DNA from: Desulfopila aestuarii DSM 18488
Lineage (GTDB): Bacteria; Desulfobacterota; Desulfobulbia; Desulfobulbales; Desulfocapsaceae
DNA: 64,000 bases
Reading direction: 5' to 3'
NCBI RefSeq assembly: GCF_900143695.1
Contig: NZ_FRFE01000002.1
Location: 1-64,000, forward strand
Shown: one piece after another, positions 1 through 10,045 of the stretch
Position numbering within the stretch: the first letter of the stretch is position 1
Layout of the letters: each line of letters opens with the position of its first letter
Made by a program: the position numbers and the translations under genes
Notes under the pieces: generated by a model
Database searches by the model: none
The model's input: only the letters and a program-made list of their open reading frames with translations
Told to the model about the DNA's origin: nothing

Positions 1-303
1 CGTAAAGCGTACACAGTTCTCCAGTCACAGGATGGGCTGGAGGGATTAACCGTTACCAAGAGGGAATTACCCGACTTGATTATTACCGATATTGTCATGC
101 CAAACCAGGATGGTATCGGTACCATAATGAGTCTGCGAAAAGACTATCCCGAAATTAAAATTGTCGCTATTTCGGGAGGGGGAATTGATCCCCCACATCT
201 TTATCTAAAAATGGCAAAGGCATTAGGAGCGAGCGCTGTTTTTGTAAAACCTTTCGATAGCAAAGAGTTTCTTGGGACGGTTGATACCCTTCTAGATGGC
301 TAG
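1..303 (+). CDS. Response regulator receiver domain, 3' end only
   Basis: The frame is open from the first base of the window, so the gene starts outside it. The visible part is the second half of a CheY-like receiver: a phosphoacceptor strand (LIITDIVMP, the Asp followed by IVMP), the beta4 'IVAISGG' stretch and the beta5 Lys in 'VKPF', ending about 18 residues later at TAG. No output domain follows, so the protein ends as a stand-alone receiver or as the C-terminal receiver of a larger protein. It stops just before the next kinase gene, which suggests one transcription unit and a partner role for that kinase (inference). Confidence 0.85.
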   Translation, partial: RKAYTVLQSQDGLEGLTVTKRELPDLIITDIVMPNQDGIGTIMSLRKDYPEIKIVAISGGGIDPPHLYLKMAKALGASAVFVKPFDSKEFLGTVDTLLDG

Positions 304-331
304 GCACCCTCCTGTAGGCCAGAGCAAAAAT

Positions 332-2887
332 ATGACAAACAAAAACAGCATAGATTTCTTCTCTCGGATCATACGGTATAGCATAGCGTTACTGCTCTGC
401 CTTGGCATTTTGGCATGTCCACTGGCTGTAAAAGCTGACCATTTAGTTGAAAACCATAAGATTCTGAAATCGGCAAGCGAACTGGACTATCCACCATTTG
501 CAATTGTTAATTCGGATGGCTCGGCAGGCGGTTTTTCTGTCGACCTGTTAAAAGCAGCAGCAGAAGCAGTCGGGTTGCGTGTCTCCTTCAAAGTAGGCCC
601 CTGGAATGAGCTTAAACAGAGCTTGGCCGATGGGGCCCTCGATGTGCTGCCACTGGTATCGTACTCACAAGAGCGTGATCAGGTATATGATTTCACAACA
701 TCGTATATCCGATTGCACGGTACAGTTTTTATCAGAAAGGGCGACTCTTCAATTAAAAATCTATCAGACTTGAAGAAAAAAGAGATCCTGGTCATGTTGG
801 GTGATACTGCCCACGAGTATGCCCTGAAAGAAAGTCTCTCCGATTTCATTATCACTACCGTTAACTATGAAGAGGCCTTCAAACTTCTGGCGGCTGGTAA
901 ACATGATGCGATAGTCGTCCAGCAGATTGTCGGACTTCAGATAATCAAGAAACTAGAGCTCAACAATATCGTCCCGGTAGAACAAGAAGTTCATACCGCC
1001 CTCAAACCCGTGGCGTTACAACTTCATGGATTTGAACAAAAATTTTGTTTTGCAGTACCAGAGGGAAACCAAAACCTGGTCTCACGACTTAATGAAGGTC
1101 TGTCGATTATCTTTTTAGACGGTACCTACAACACTCTTTATGAAAAATGGTTCGCTCCAATCTTACCAAAAACAGAGGTTCCGTTCAGTGAACAGCTACA
1201 AGGTATTTTAACAATACTTATCCCGCTATTGCTGTTGATCACTCTTTTTGGTCTCTGGTATCTCAAACTTTTAGTAAAGAAAAGGACAAATCATCTGGAG
1301 CTGGAAATCCAGCTACGCACCAAAGCTGAAGTTGAATTAGCTGAGGCCAACGTAAAATATGTCAAAGCAGAGGAATTGGGGAAAGTCGGCAACTGGGAAT
1401 ATAATATCGCCAGCGAGGATTTTCGGGGATCCCTGGAGGCAAAAAAGATTTTTGGCTTAGACCAGGATACAGTTTCCTTCAGCAGACCGGAAATACAGAG
1501 CTGTATCCCTGAAAAAGAGAGGGTTCACCAAACACTTATTGACCTCATCGAGCACAACATCCCTTACGCCCTTGAATATGATATCATCAAGAAAGACACG
1601 GGCGAACGCCGCACCGTATTTTCTCTTGCCGAACTGGAAAAGGACGAATCGGGAGTCCCCCTGAAGGTCTCTGGCTTTATCCAGGACATAACAGATCGCA
1701 AGCGCTCGGAAGAAGACCAAAAAAGACTTCTGTCCCAGTTGCAGCAAGCAATGAAATTGGAAGCCATCGGCACTCTGGCCGGAGGAATTGCCCACGACTT
1801 CAACAATATCTTGGGGGCAGTTATCGGTTACGCTGAGATAATCCGGGACGACAGTCCGGCAGGATCCGCCGTCTTGGAGGATATTGAACAGGTTCTCAAG
1901 GCGAGCTATAGAGCAAAGGAACTCGTCAAACAGATACTCGCCTTCAGCAAACAAGCAGGAACTGAGGCAATTCCACTCAAACCAGCCGTAATTGTGCAGG
2001 AAACAGTCAATTTTGTCCGCGCCACAGTACCGACCACCATCGACATCACACTAGATCTGGATAAGGAATCAGGACCTATACTCGCTGATCCGACCCAGAT
2101 TCACCAGATAGTCATGAATCTCTGCACCAATGCTTTCCACGCTATGGAAGACATGGGTGGCAGCCTCGTCATTTCCTTGAAAAATACAGATATTACGGCA
2201 AATGATCTTGGCGCTGAAAAAGAGGTCCGTCCCGGTGCATTCATGCACTTGTCCGTTGCTGACACCGGACCGGGTATTACGAGGGAAATTCGGGAGAGAA
2301 TCTTTGATCCGTATTTTACCACCAAGGAAATTGGCAAAGGATCCGGGCTTGGCCTTTCGATCATCCATGGCGTAGTTAAAAGTTCTGGAGGCTATATAAC
2401 TTGCCAGAGTACACCTGGCGAGGGAACAGTATTTCATGTGTTTCTGCCGCTGGTCGACGAAACAATCCTGCCTGAAGACCAACCAGTCGAGCCTGTAATA
2501 CCAGGTAATGAATGTATCCTTTTGGTTGACGACGAAGAAATGCTTGCAACTATGGGAAAAAATATGCTGGAAAGACTTGGTTACCAGGTCACCACCAGGA
2601 CAAATGGTATCGAGGCACTCAACACTTTTCAAAACCATCCGGATAGATTTGATCTGATAATAACCGACCAGACTATGCCGGGGATGCAGGGAATCGATCT
2701 GGCCCGACGTGTTCTACAGATACGACCGGACTTACCGGTCATCCTCTGCACCGGCTATAGTAGCTCTATAACGGAACAAAAGGCAAAAGCTACCGGAATT
2801 AAGGGGTTTGCCATGAAACCTCTTGTGAAAAAGGAGCTCGCCATACTCGTGAGAAAGGTTCTTGATGACGAAAGGCTTGCAAATTAG
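332..2887 (+). CDS. Membrane hybrid histidine kinase with periplasmic solute-binding sensor
   Basis: Order of domains, numbered from an ATG at 296: signal peptide (about 22-47), bacterial extracellular solute-binding family 3 domain (about 55-290, of the amino-acid-binding type), one membrane helix (about 303-325), a PAS-like domain (about 360-465), HisKA with His500 in the [10 protein letters not shown] box, HATPase (N box around [11 protein letters not shown] boxes DTGPG and GSGLGLS), and a C-terminal receiver with the acceptor in 'IITDQTMPG'. I prefer the ATG at 332 because the positive n-region of the signal peptide starts there (851 aa); the ATG at 296 would overlap the previous gene by 8 bases. 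Neither start has a clear ribosome site. The ligand cannot be told from sequence; the receiver probably serves phosphorelay or feedback. Confidence 0.9.
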   Translation: MTNKNSIDFFSRIIRYSIALLLCLGILACPLAVKADHLVENHKILKSASELDYPPFAIVNSDGSAGGFSVDLLKAAAEAVGLRVSFKVGPWNELKQSLADGALDVLPLVSYSQERDQVYDFTTSYIRLHGTVFIRKGDSSIKNLSDLKKKEILVMLGDTAHEYALKESLSDFIITTVNYEEAFKLLAAGKHDAIVVQQIVGLQIIKKLELNNIVPVEQEVHTALKPVALQLHGFEQKFCFAVPEGNQNLVSRLNEGLSIIFLDGTYNTLYEKWFAPILPKTEVPFSEQLQGILTILIPLLLLITLFGLWYLKLLVKKRTNHLELEIQLRTKAEVELAEANVKYVKAEELGKVGNWEYNIASEDFRGSLEAKKIFGLDQDTVSFSRPEIQSCIPEKERVHQTLIDLIEHNIPYALEYDIIKKDTGERRTVFSLAELEKDESGVPLKVSGFIQDITDRKRSEEDQKRLLSQLQQAMKLEAIGTLAGGIAHDFNNILGAVIGYAEIIRDDSPAGSAVLEDIEQVLKASYRAKELVKQILAFSKQAGTEAIPLKPAVIVQETVNFVRATVPTTIDITLDLDKESGPILADPTQIHQIVMNLCTNAFHAMEDMGGSLVISLKNTDITANDLGAEKEVRPGAFMHLSVADTGPGITREIRERIFDPYFTTKEIGKGSGLGLSIIHGVVKSSGGYITCQSTPGEGTVFHVFLPLVDETILPEDQPVEPVIPGNECILLVDDEEMLATMGKNMLERLGYQVTTRTNGIEALNTFQNHPDRFDLIITDQTMPGMQGIDLARRVLQIRPDLPVILCTGYSSSITEQKAKATGIKGFAMKPLVKKELAILVRKVLDDERLAN

Positions 2888-2941
2888 CTTTGATCAACAC
2901 CAACCTAAACGATTGAAGACCTGATAATTTTTGGAGCTATG

Positions 2942-3334
2942 ATGAGAGCTGAATTCAAAAGAATCAACAAAGCACTAACCGAATATCTTCATAGCGAAAG
3001 CAACATGTTGATTTTCCAAATTGATAAGCAACAGCTCATAAAATATGGAAATGACGGTTTTCTGAAGCTATTTAGGCTTATAAAAATGCCAACAGGAGCC
3101 GGTTTCGTTGACTTCTTCCTTCCAGGATCTGACGGGTTAATATTCGAAACGGGAAGTCAGGAGTTTGTTTGCAATCCTCGAACCGGCCTGTATGGCAGGT
3201 TAGCGTTCCATAAAATACGACACGACAATGAATTAACCTTCTGGAGCGAGCCCAGACTGGCGACAGTCATCAACAGAACAACTCTAAAAGCTTACCCATC
3301 CAGATCGCACGATAATGATCATATAAATATTTGA
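2942..3334 (+). CDS. Small PAS-like protein, possibly a remnant
   Basis: About 130 residues with a TTGGAGCT ribosome site five bases before the ATG at 2942; another ATG lies at 2939 but is too close. The middle (LIFQIDKQQLIKYGNDGFLK...) looks like the start of a PAS fold, and the 'RLAFHKIR...ELTFWSEPR' part like its last strands. There is no kinase or other output domain, and the last 20 residues are low in hydrophobic content. It sits between two hybrid kinases on the same strand, so it may be a sensor-only accessory or the truncated front of a former kinase. I do not recognise a named family. Confidence 0.5.
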   Translation: MRAEFKRINKALTEYLHSESNMLIFQIDKQQLIKYGNDGFLKLFRLIKMPTGAGFVDFFLPGSDGLIFETGSQEFVCNPRTGLYGRLAFHKIRHDNELTFWSEPRLATVINRTTLKAYPSRSHDNDHINI

Positions 3335-3580
3335 ATATTGAGGAAATGAAACGAGGCGATATATATCCCAAAGCAGGGCTCCTGCATTAAACTGAACTGG
3401 CGCAACTTGATATGCAATTCTTTATGAAATGATAATTTGCCATTTGAACTTGTCGCATATTGCCACCTTACGGTTTGTGCATTTTCCAGGCACCACGTTA
3501 CCCTGGACTACGATCCTGCAAAATGATATTTTTAAAATATGATAACGTTGGAAAATCCTAATTGAGACAGCCGGCAGACC

Positions 3581-6500
3581 ATGCTCCTCTCCAACAAAAA
3601 TAAGCGTTTAAAATTGACCCGGCAACCACCTTTAATATCTATGCAAATTAAACAGGAACACAAAGCCTCTTACTTCCTGCTGGCTCTGCTGATAGTCTCA
3701 AGCCTGGTGGCGAATATAATCGCCCCCCGCCTCTTCATGGGTTTCAATTACCTGCTTGGCAGTATCCCCGTTCTTTTGGTTCTCCGTCTCTACGGCACAG
3801 GCTGGGGGCTTTTGACTGGCATCATTGCCGCCAGCTGGACATATGTGCTCTTCGGCCATCCCTACGCAATGGTGTGGCTTACCGCTGAGCCGCTCTTTAT
3901 TGGTATAGTTATCAACCGTACGCGGCTCAACAATATGGTACTGGTCAACACTCTTTATTGGCCATTGATTGGGATACCGCTGCTCTGGTTCTTTTTTAAA
4001 TTTGTCATGCATCTGCCGCTTGTCGGCACCCTGCCTGCGGCGTTGATGTTCTGGATTATCGGTATAACCAATTCGTTGATTGCCACTATTATTCTCCAGA
4101 TTACGCCGCTTCACAGGATCGCAGGAACACCTGAAGAATCCCGATTAATCTCGATCAGACAGGCTATTTTTTCGATGATGATGGCCCTAGTGGTAATACC
4201 TGCAATCATCGTCATGATTATCAACGGCCGAGCAATACTCCACCGCAACGAAAAGAATATCATCGATATATTACACATGGCGGCTGACAATTACAGCCAT
4301 AGCATCCACCTCATTCTTGACCCAGTACGACTATTGCTGAAGTCCGATGAGCTGGATGGATTTCCGGATTCTTATTCCAAAAGCATCGGCATCATCGGCA
4401 TATGGACCATAGGACAAAGCGGAACAGCCAAACCTCGATACTGGAAGTATTCACCTGCCTTTAACCCACTTCGCTTTAAGGCCGGTCAGATTGTTACAGA
4501 TCAGCCCGGAATCCCAGATAGTGTTGCTGTGAGAGACCCCAACGCCAGTCGGCTGGTACTGCTGCAGCGTGATTACCTAAGAAATCATCTGACGTTGATA
4601 CAGAAACAGACAGTAAATATCTGGGCCACCTTGTTGGATTCGGAAGGATCGATCATCTCGACAACCAATCCAAATATCGCAGATCAAACGAGGTATGCTC
4701 CTCGTGATTTTGGTGAACCCCGTGCCATTAAGCAGGATATCTATCAGATACTGCCCCCTATGCCGACCTATATCACTCTCTGGAGCAGGGTGCAAAAGTC
4801 ATGGTACAGTTTTGAAACAACCGCAGACGAGCAACTCGGTTGGACATGGATAATCGAAACCCCATTTGCACCTTTTCAAAAACATCTTCTCCAACAGCAG
4901 ACCTATGCTCTCCTTATCCTTTTGGCACTTTGCCTTACAGCACTTGCAGTTTCGCTCAAAGTAAGCCGCAGGTTCAGCACATCTATTTTGGGCCTCGCCG
5001 AGACAACAACCGGGCTGGCCAGCAGGGTTGAAAATGATCTGCCGCTTGAATGGCCTGACAGTCGCCTTGAAGAGGTTGCACTCCTGACCATGAATTTCAA
5101 GGGTGTGGCTTCCGCCCTGCGATCCAGATTCAAGGAGCTTCGAAGGTCCCATGACATGATGGAAGAGAACGTATACACCCGCACTGCCGAATTACATGCG
5201 GCCAAAGAACAGGCAGAGCGCGTGTATCGATTGGTGCCAAGCGGACTATTTGCCGTCGACAGAGAATGTAAGATCATTATCTGGAATAAAAAAGCTGAAG
5301 AGATAACAGGTTACTCGGCAAACGAGGCACTCGGCCAGAGCTGTCTCATTTTTAGCAAAGAACCCTGCTCAAGTTCCTGCCGCCTGTATAACGGATCCAT
5401 GGTACCCGCTGAAAATATCGAATGTACAATTCGATCGAAAGATGGCAGAGAACTGACTGTTTCGAAAAACATCGATTATCTTATTGACAGCTCATCGAAT
5501 ATCATAGGAGGCATTGAAACTTTCGAAGATATTACCGAGAAAAAAGAACTCGAAAACAAATTGCGCCAGTCCCAGAAAATGGAAACCATCGGCACCCTGG
5601 CCGGAGGCATTGCTCATGATTTTAACAATCTCCTGGGTGCCATTTTGGGCTATGCCGAAATTGCTCGTGAAGATGTAGGGATTGACAGAGATTCTGTGAG
5701 AAACAGTCTTAACCAGGTTATTAACGCCGGCAACAGAGCCAAAGATCTTGTCAGGCAGATTCTTGCTTTCAGCAGACAGACAGAAATGCAACTCATTCCC
5801 GTGCAACCTGCCGTGATAATCAAGGAGGCCATCGGCCTTCTCCGTTCTTCATTGCCGACAACTATAGAAATACAACAGGACATAGACCCAGATGCCGGCT
5901 TCATCCTCGCCGATCCTACCCAAATTCATCAGATTCTCATAAATCTCTGCACCAATTCTTTCCATGCCTTGGAAATAACCGGCGGCATAGTCACCATTTC
6001 TCTGAAAAAAAAGTGCTATTCTGAAGAAGATTTACTGACTCAACCTGAAATTCAACCAGGCCAGTTCGTACAGTTATCGGTCAGGGATAATGGTCCAGGA
6101 ATACCCCTGGATATACGGGACAGGATTTTCGACCCCTATTTCACCACCAAAGAAACCGGCAAAGGAACGGGCATGGGCCTTGCGATAACTCACGGTATTG
6201 TAAAAAGTTACGGCGGATTCATAACCTGTGAAAGTGACATTGGTGTGGGTACGGTATTTGACATATATTTGCCATCCCTATCGCAAGATATTGCACCTGA
6301 AAACGACGAGACAACTATAATTTCTGGAAGAAATGAGCGCATCCTTGTTGTTGACGATGAACCATTGCTCCTTGAAATGAACAAAACAATGCTTGAAAAG
6401 CTCGGCTATTCCGTAACAGTAAGCAAAACAAGCCCTGAAGCTCTTGCCTCTTTCAAAGCCCAACCTGACGCCTTTGATCTGGTGATAACAGATCAGACCA

Positions 6501-6715
6501 TGCCGGAAATGACCGGTTTTGATCTTGCCCGGCACATATTGCAAATACGTCCTGATATACCGATCATTCTCTGTACCGGATATAGCAGCATCATTTCTGA
6601 AGAAAATGCAAAGGCCTTGGGCATTAAAGGTTTTGCACACAAACCACTCAACATGAGAGACCTTTCTGTTATCATAAGAAAAGTACTTAATGGAGGGAAT
6701 GAGGTTAACATCTAG
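3581..6715 (+). CDS. Membrane hybrid histidine kinase, multi-helix N terminus, HAMP-PAS-HisKA-HATPase-REC
   Basis: 1044 residues. The first about 180 residues form five or six membrane helices (a MASE-like integral sensor); another helix at about 200-216 leads to a roughly 230-residue extracytoplasmic region that looks like a Cache/CHASE sensor, closed by a helix at about 445-462. Then come a HAMP-like segment, a PAS domain with a Cys cluster (SKEPCSSSCRLYNG), HisKA with His679, HATPase (DNGPG, GTGMGLA) and a receiver ([10 protein letters not shown]). The first ATG of the frame is used here; the ATG at 3641, just before the first helix, is equally possible since neither has a good ribosome site. 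The kinase core is closely related to those encoded at 332-2887, 30687-33062 and 33133-37005. Confidence 0.88.
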   Translation: MLLSNKNKRLKLTRQPPLISMQIKQEHKASYFLLALLIVSSLVANIIAPRLFMGFNYLLGSIPVLLVLRLYGTGWGLLTGIIAASWTYVLFGHPYAMVWLTAEPLFIGIVINRTRLNNMVLVNTLYWPLIGIPLLWFFFKFVMHLPLVGTLPAALMFWIIGITNSLIATIILQITPLHRIAGTPEESRLISIRQAIFSMMMALVVIPAIIVMIINGRAILHRNEKNIIDILHMAADNYSHSIHLILDPVRLLLKSDELDGFPDSYSKSIGIIGIWTIGQSGTAKPRYWKYSPAFNPLRFKAGQIVTDQPGIPDSVAVRDPNASRLVLLQRDYLRNHLTLIQKQTVNIWATLLDSEGSIISTTNPNIADQTRYAPRDFGEPRAIKQDIYQILPPMPTYITLWSRVQKSWYSFETTADEQLGWTWIIETPFAPFQKHLLQQQTYALLILLALCLTALAVSLKVSRRFSTSILGLAETTTGLASRVENDLPLEWPDSRLEEVALLTMNFKGVASALRSRFKELRRSHDMMEENVYTRTAELHAAKEQAERVYRLVPSGLFAVDRECKIIIWNKKAEEITGYSANEALGQSCLIFSKEPCSSSCRLYNGSMVPAENIECTIRSKDGRELTVSKNIDYLIDSSSNIIGGIETFEDITEKKELENKLRQSQKMETIGTLAGGIAHDFNNLLGAILGYAEIAREDVGIDRDSVRNSLNQVINAGNRAKDLVRQILAFSRQTEMQLIPVQPAVIIKEAIGLLRSSLPTTIEIQQDIDPDAGFILADPTQIHQILINLCTNSFHALEITGGIVTISLKKKCYSEEDLLTQPEIQPGQFVQLSVRDNGPGIPLDIRDRIFDPYFTTKETGKGTGMGLAITHGIVKSYGGFITCESDIGVGTVFDIYLPSLSQDIAPENDETTIISGRNERILVVDDEPLLLEMNKTMLEKLGYSVTVSKTSPEALASFKAQPDAFDLVITDQTMPEMTGFDLARHILQIRPDIPIILCTGYSSIISEENAKALGIKGFAHKPLNMRDLSVIIRKVLNGGNEVNI

Positions 6716-6744
6716 GGAGAGATGGAAAATAATAACCAGTATTT

Positions 6745-7446
6745 CTATCTCTCATAGAGCAATTCAATCTGTCGATTATGTGCCTTGCATTGTCCCAGCA
6801 ATATCGACAGCTCTCTTCTGCTCAGCAGACCTTTTTCAACGAAAAACTGGCCGATTTTCTTTTCCTGCCGCTTCTGTCTCAGCAATAACTCTCGAACCTC
6901 GACTGCCGTCAAGAACCCCATATTCTGAGCAGTTGTTCCGAAATATCCGGTTTTGATCGATTTTTTTAAAATTGCCACAACAGCGTTCCGATCAAGATAC
7001 CCCAGACTAATCCCCAACTCACCGATTCGTGGCCGGCCAGATTTCTGCCAGGTTAGCGCCATGAGGAGCTGGCGCCATTCGATGACGCCCATGCGATACA
7101 AGAAACGGCCAAAGAGAAGCCTTTCTTCGGGCAAGCCGCGGGGCTGAAAATATTGGCAACCTTCTTGTTTTGCAGGAGAGATTTCTCGACGCGGGGTATT
7201 GTTTCTGGAGGCGATATGCTGGCGCAGGACTTGGCAGGCTGTCTGTAGAGACACAAATTCATCCTGGCATTGCTGTTTTGAAAACCCAGAAATGAGCGCT
7301 CTATCCGGATGGACCTCCATCGCCTTTTTTCTAAAAGCGCTGGTCACACCTTCGTCTCGAAGATAACAAAGAAATTCCCTGGAAAGCTCAATTTCATGAC
7401 CAAAGAGGACTCGACATGCCTCAAATAATCGGTCTTCCTTTTCCAA
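6745..7446 (-). CDS. J-domain protein with four MshEN-like repeats, last gene of chemotaxis cluster
   Basis: 233 residues. The N-terminal about 80 residues resemble a DnaJ J-domain with the HPD tripeptide at 46-48 (EVHPDRAL). After a linker come four 24-residue units at about 111-134, 140-163, 168-191 and 197-220, each of the form (R/x)(L/I/F)G-x6-G-(L/V)(L/I/V)-x4-L-x3-L, the first and third ending in Gln. Spacers are 5, 4 and 5 residues. Two 24-residue motifs joined by five residues is the published layout of the c-di-GMP-binding MshEN domain. The start is TTG (7446) with GCAGGGA eight bases upstream; no in-frame ATG exists before the J-domain. It follows cheB by 36 bases, so it is probably co-transcribed. 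A cyclic-dinucleotide-controlled co-chaperone is an inference. Confidence 0.8.
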   Translation of the reverse strand: MEKEDRLFEACRVLFGHEIELSREFLCYLRDEGVTSAFRKKAMEVHPDRALISGFSKQQCQDEFVSLQTACQVLRQHIASRNNTPRREISPAKQEGCQYFQPRGLPEERLLFGRFLYRMGVIEWRQLLMALTWQKSGRPRIGELGISLGYLDRNAVVAILKKSIKTGYFGTTAQNMGFLTAVEVRELLLRQKRQEKKIGQFFVEKGLLSRRELSILLGQCKAHNRQIELLYER

Positions 7447-7482
7447 GCGATTTATCCCTGCTTTGATGAGGAGTCGGCATTA

Positions 7483-8547
7483 TCAATAACAAAGGCTCGC
7501 AACAGCCTGAGCTATTTTCATCAACGGCACGACCTGATCGACGCCACCCAACTCAATGGCTACCTTTGGCATGCCAAAGACCACACAACTTTTTTCGTCC
7601 TGGGCAATAGTCGCAGCCCCGGCCTGTTTCATCTCCAGCATGCCCTTTGCACCGTCATCACCCATACCTGTCATAATAACACCGACTGCATTTTTCCCGG
7701 CATAGCGGGCCGCCGATCGAAAAAGGACATCAACAGAGGGTCGATGCCGACTGACCAATGGGCCGTCTTTGATCTGCACATAGTACCGTGCCCCACTACG
7801 TTGCAACAGCATATGCCTGTTGCCGGGGGCGAGCAGAACACGACCGGGCATCACGGTATCACCATCCGCTGCCTCCTTGACGGTCATTTTACTTAAACTG
7901 TTGAGACGTTCGGCAAAAGAGGTAGTGAAATGCTCAGGCATATGTTGAACGATAATAACACCTGGAAAATCGGCTGGCAACATTTCCACAAAAGTGCGTA
8001 GCGCTTCGGTACCACCGGTCGACGCACCGACGGCAACGATTGTTTCAGTGGTCTGGATCATCGCCCTGCCACCGGGTTTGGCCAGGATTACATCGGCGTT
8101 TAATTTCTTTTCGGTGCTAATGGTTGTGGTACGGCTTTGCCGTCTCACACTGGCTTTTGCCGCTGCTTTTACCGCATCGCAAATAACCACTTTCGACTCA
8201 TCCAGAAACTGCTTTGTTCCCATTCGTGGTTTCTGTATGATATCAACGGCCCCATATTCCATGGCTCGCAGCGCTGTTTCCGAATTTGTTTCGGTCAGAC
8301 TTGAACACATCACCACGGGAATAGGATGCTGGGACATGATTTTCTTGAGAAAACTCAAGCCATCCATCCTTGGCATCTCAACATCCAAAGTGATGACATC
8401 CGGCACGAACTGCCGCAATCTTGCGGCGGCGACATACGGGTCCTGCGCTGTTACCACCTCATCAATATCCCTATCTGCCAGGAGTATGTCCGAAAGGGTT
8501 TGTCGAACCACCGCCGAATCGTCGACAACCAGTACCTTAAGCCCCAT
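7483..8547 (-). CDS. cheB: CheB protein-glutamate methylesterase/deamidase
   Basis: Removes methyl groups from chemoreceptor glutamates (and deamidates glutamines) to reset the receptors. From the ATG at 8547 it is 354 residues: receiver domain with acidic pair Asp9/Asp10 and phosphoacceptor Asp55 (ITLDVEMP), a linker, and a methylesterase domain with catalytic Ser176 ([10 protein letters not shown]), His202 (VQHMPEHF) and the Asp in 'TGMGDDGA'. The ATG is preceded by AGGAGGGG, a near-perfect ribosome site; the longer reading from a TTG at 8568 is therefore rejected. Lies between cheD and the J-domain gene in the same operon. Confidence 0.97.
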   Translation of the reverse strand: MGLKVLVVDDSAVVRQTLSDILLADRDIDEVVTAQDPYVAAARLRQFVPDVITLDVEMPRMDGLSFLKKIMSQHPIPVVMCSSLTETNSETALRAMEYGAVDIIQKPRMGTKQFLDESKVVICDAVKAAAKASVRRQSRTTTISTEKKLNADVILAKPGGRAMIQTTETIVAVGASTGGTEALRTFVEMLPADFPGVIIVQHMPEHFTTSFAERLNSLSKMTVKEAADGDTVMPGRVLLAPGNRHMLLQRSGARYYVQIKDGPLVSRHRPSVDVLFRSAARYAGKNAVGVIMTGMGDDGAKGMLEMKQAGAATIAQDEKSCVVFGMPKVAIELGGVDQVVPLMKIAQAVASLCY

Positions 8548-8623
8548 ATCCCCTCCTATGACAAACAAGCTCCCTGTTTCCCCCCATACAAAAGCATCGC
8601 CGCATGTTGTCCCTCTAGCTCAT

Positions 8624-9121
8624 CTAGGTAATTGGTAATTGGTCCTGGCCACTCATCTTCTTAATAAAGACAATTCCGCTATCGGTTCTAAAAATCAATT
8701 TACGCCCGTTCTTGCCACCAACATCGGAAGCAGCAATAGTCAGTCCGAATCCCTTCAGACAGCGAATCGCAGTAGTAATATTCTGTCTTCCAACCGTGAG
8801 GTTACTGACACTCACCCGACCGCCGGAAAACATGTCCGCCCCGCCAAACAGTTTGACCTCGATCTCCTCCCGGGCAATCTTCATTTTTTGAAAAAACTTT
8901 ATCATGTACCCTATTGAAGTATCGACGAATTTGAAATTATCACTTCCTCCGCCCTTGGGCAGCATTCCGTGACATATCGATGCTGTCTTTGAACCCGAGT
9001 GGTACATCGTCACGGATACACAGGAGCCAAGTACCGTCGTCACCATCACTGGCTCCTGCGTGATCACCAACTCTCCTGGTTTCAGGTAAATTTTCTCCAG
9101 CGGAGAGTGGTTCATATTCAT
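8624..9121 (-). CDS. cheD: CheD chemoreceptor glutamine deamidase
   Basis: 165 residues, the usual CheD length. The catalytic Cys34 in LGSCVSVTM and His51 in SICHGMLP are present, with the downstream 'VKLFGGADMF' strand typical of the family. CheD deamidates glutamines in MCPs to glutamates so that CheR can methylate them, and in many bacteria binds CheC; no cheC is visible here. The start codon shares one base with the cheR stop (TAATG), which indicates translational coupling. Confidence 0.95.
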   Translation of the reverse strand: MNMNHSPLEKIYLKPGELVITQEPVMVTTVLGSCVSVTMYHSGSKTASICHGMLPKGGGSDNFKFVDTSIGYMIKFFQKMKIAREEIEVKLFGGADMFSGGRVSVSNLTVGRQNITTAIRCLKGFGLTIAASDVGGKNGRKLIFRTDSGIVFIKKMSGQDQLPIT

Positions 9122-9957
9122 TACAATTTCCGATAGATTGTCGGTGCCACCTGGCTCAGAGGAGTATCATAGCCATGCAGAGACTCAGAGTGACCAAGGA
9201 ACAGGTATCCTCCCTGATTAAGAAATTGACAGAATTTGATCATCAATTTTTCCTGAGTCTGTTTGTCAAAGTAAATTATGACATTCCGGCAAAAAATGAT
9301 ATCGACCGTATACGGCAAGCCAAAATTCTCATCCATGAAATTCAAGCGACCAAAACGCACTCGCTTGCGCAATTCAGGCACTATGCGAACTTGCGGGTTT
9401 TTCGCATTCTTGCCTTTCAACAGATATTTTTTCCTGAATAGAGGAGCCACCGGTTGTATCAGACCCATCGGGTAGATCGCCCGACGAGCAATTTCAAGGA
9501 CCCGGGTCGAAATATCGGTAGCCAAAATGTCAAATCTGAAACCTGCCTGACTCGCCTCGACCTCAGAAAGGACCATCGCCAGGGTATAGGGTTCTTCGCC
9601 GGTTGAACAGCCTGCACTCCAGACCTTCAGGCTGTTATGGCCGTTATACGTATGTATTTTCTGCAAAGTTGGCAATGCGGTTTGGGTCAGATACGAAAAA
9701 TGGCTTGGTTCACGGAAAAAATCGGTCTTATTGGTGGTGATAACATTAACGAGATGCACCATTTCCTCTTCCTGCCCTTCCGGGCTGAAGAGAAAATCAC
9801 AGTATTCACTGAAACTCGACAATTCGAGTGCGCGCAGTCGTTTCGTTAACCTGCCGGTCAACATGGTACTTTTACTATCCGGCATTTTAATGCCCAGATT
9901 ATCATAGATAAATGAACTCAACTGCTGAAAGTCACGTTTCGTCAATGTTGCGTCCAT
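9121..9957 (-). CDS. cheR: CheR chemoreceptor methyltransferase
   Basis: About 278 residues. The N-terminal helical domain is followed by the SAM-binding Rossmann domain with 'VWSAGCSTGEEPYTLAM', the ATD motif (LATDIS) and 'IIFCRNVIIYFD', all hallmarks of CheR. It transfers methyl groups from S-adenosylmethionine to receptor glutamates, giving adaptation. The ATG at 9957 is preferred; a GTG two codons upstream (9963) is an alternative. Two of the local MCPs end in an aromatic pentapeptide that could tether this enzyme. Confidence 0.96.
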   Translation of the reverse strand: MDATLTKRDFQQLSSFIYDNLGIKMPDSKSTMLTGRLTKRLRALELSSFSEYCDFLFSPEGQEEEMVHLVNVITTNKTDFFREPSHFSYLTQTALPTLQKIHTYNGHNSLKVWSAGCSTGEEPYTLAMVLSEVEASQAGFRFDILATDISTRVLEIARRAIYPMGLIQPVAPLFRKKYLLKGKNAKNPQVRIVPELRKRVRFGRLNFMDENFGLPYTVDIIFCRNVIIYFDKQTQEKLMIKFCQFLNQGGYLFLGHSESLHGYDTPLSQVAPTIYRKL

Positions 9958-10045
9958 AAACACTTTACCGTTACTCCGTTTGATCGACCGGATCTGCGCT
10001 GATATTCACGCAGAGCCCTCTGTTATATGCACTCGTTATAATGAC

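Noticed and set aside
3511-3527. Possible sigma-54 promoter upstream of the kinase at 3581 (TGGACTACGATCCTGC)
   Set aside because: Spacing between GG and GC is one base too long.
6717-6753. Hairpin between convergent kinase and J-domain genes
   Set aside because: AT-rich stem with mismatches and no T run; overlaps the J-domain stop codon, so support is weak.
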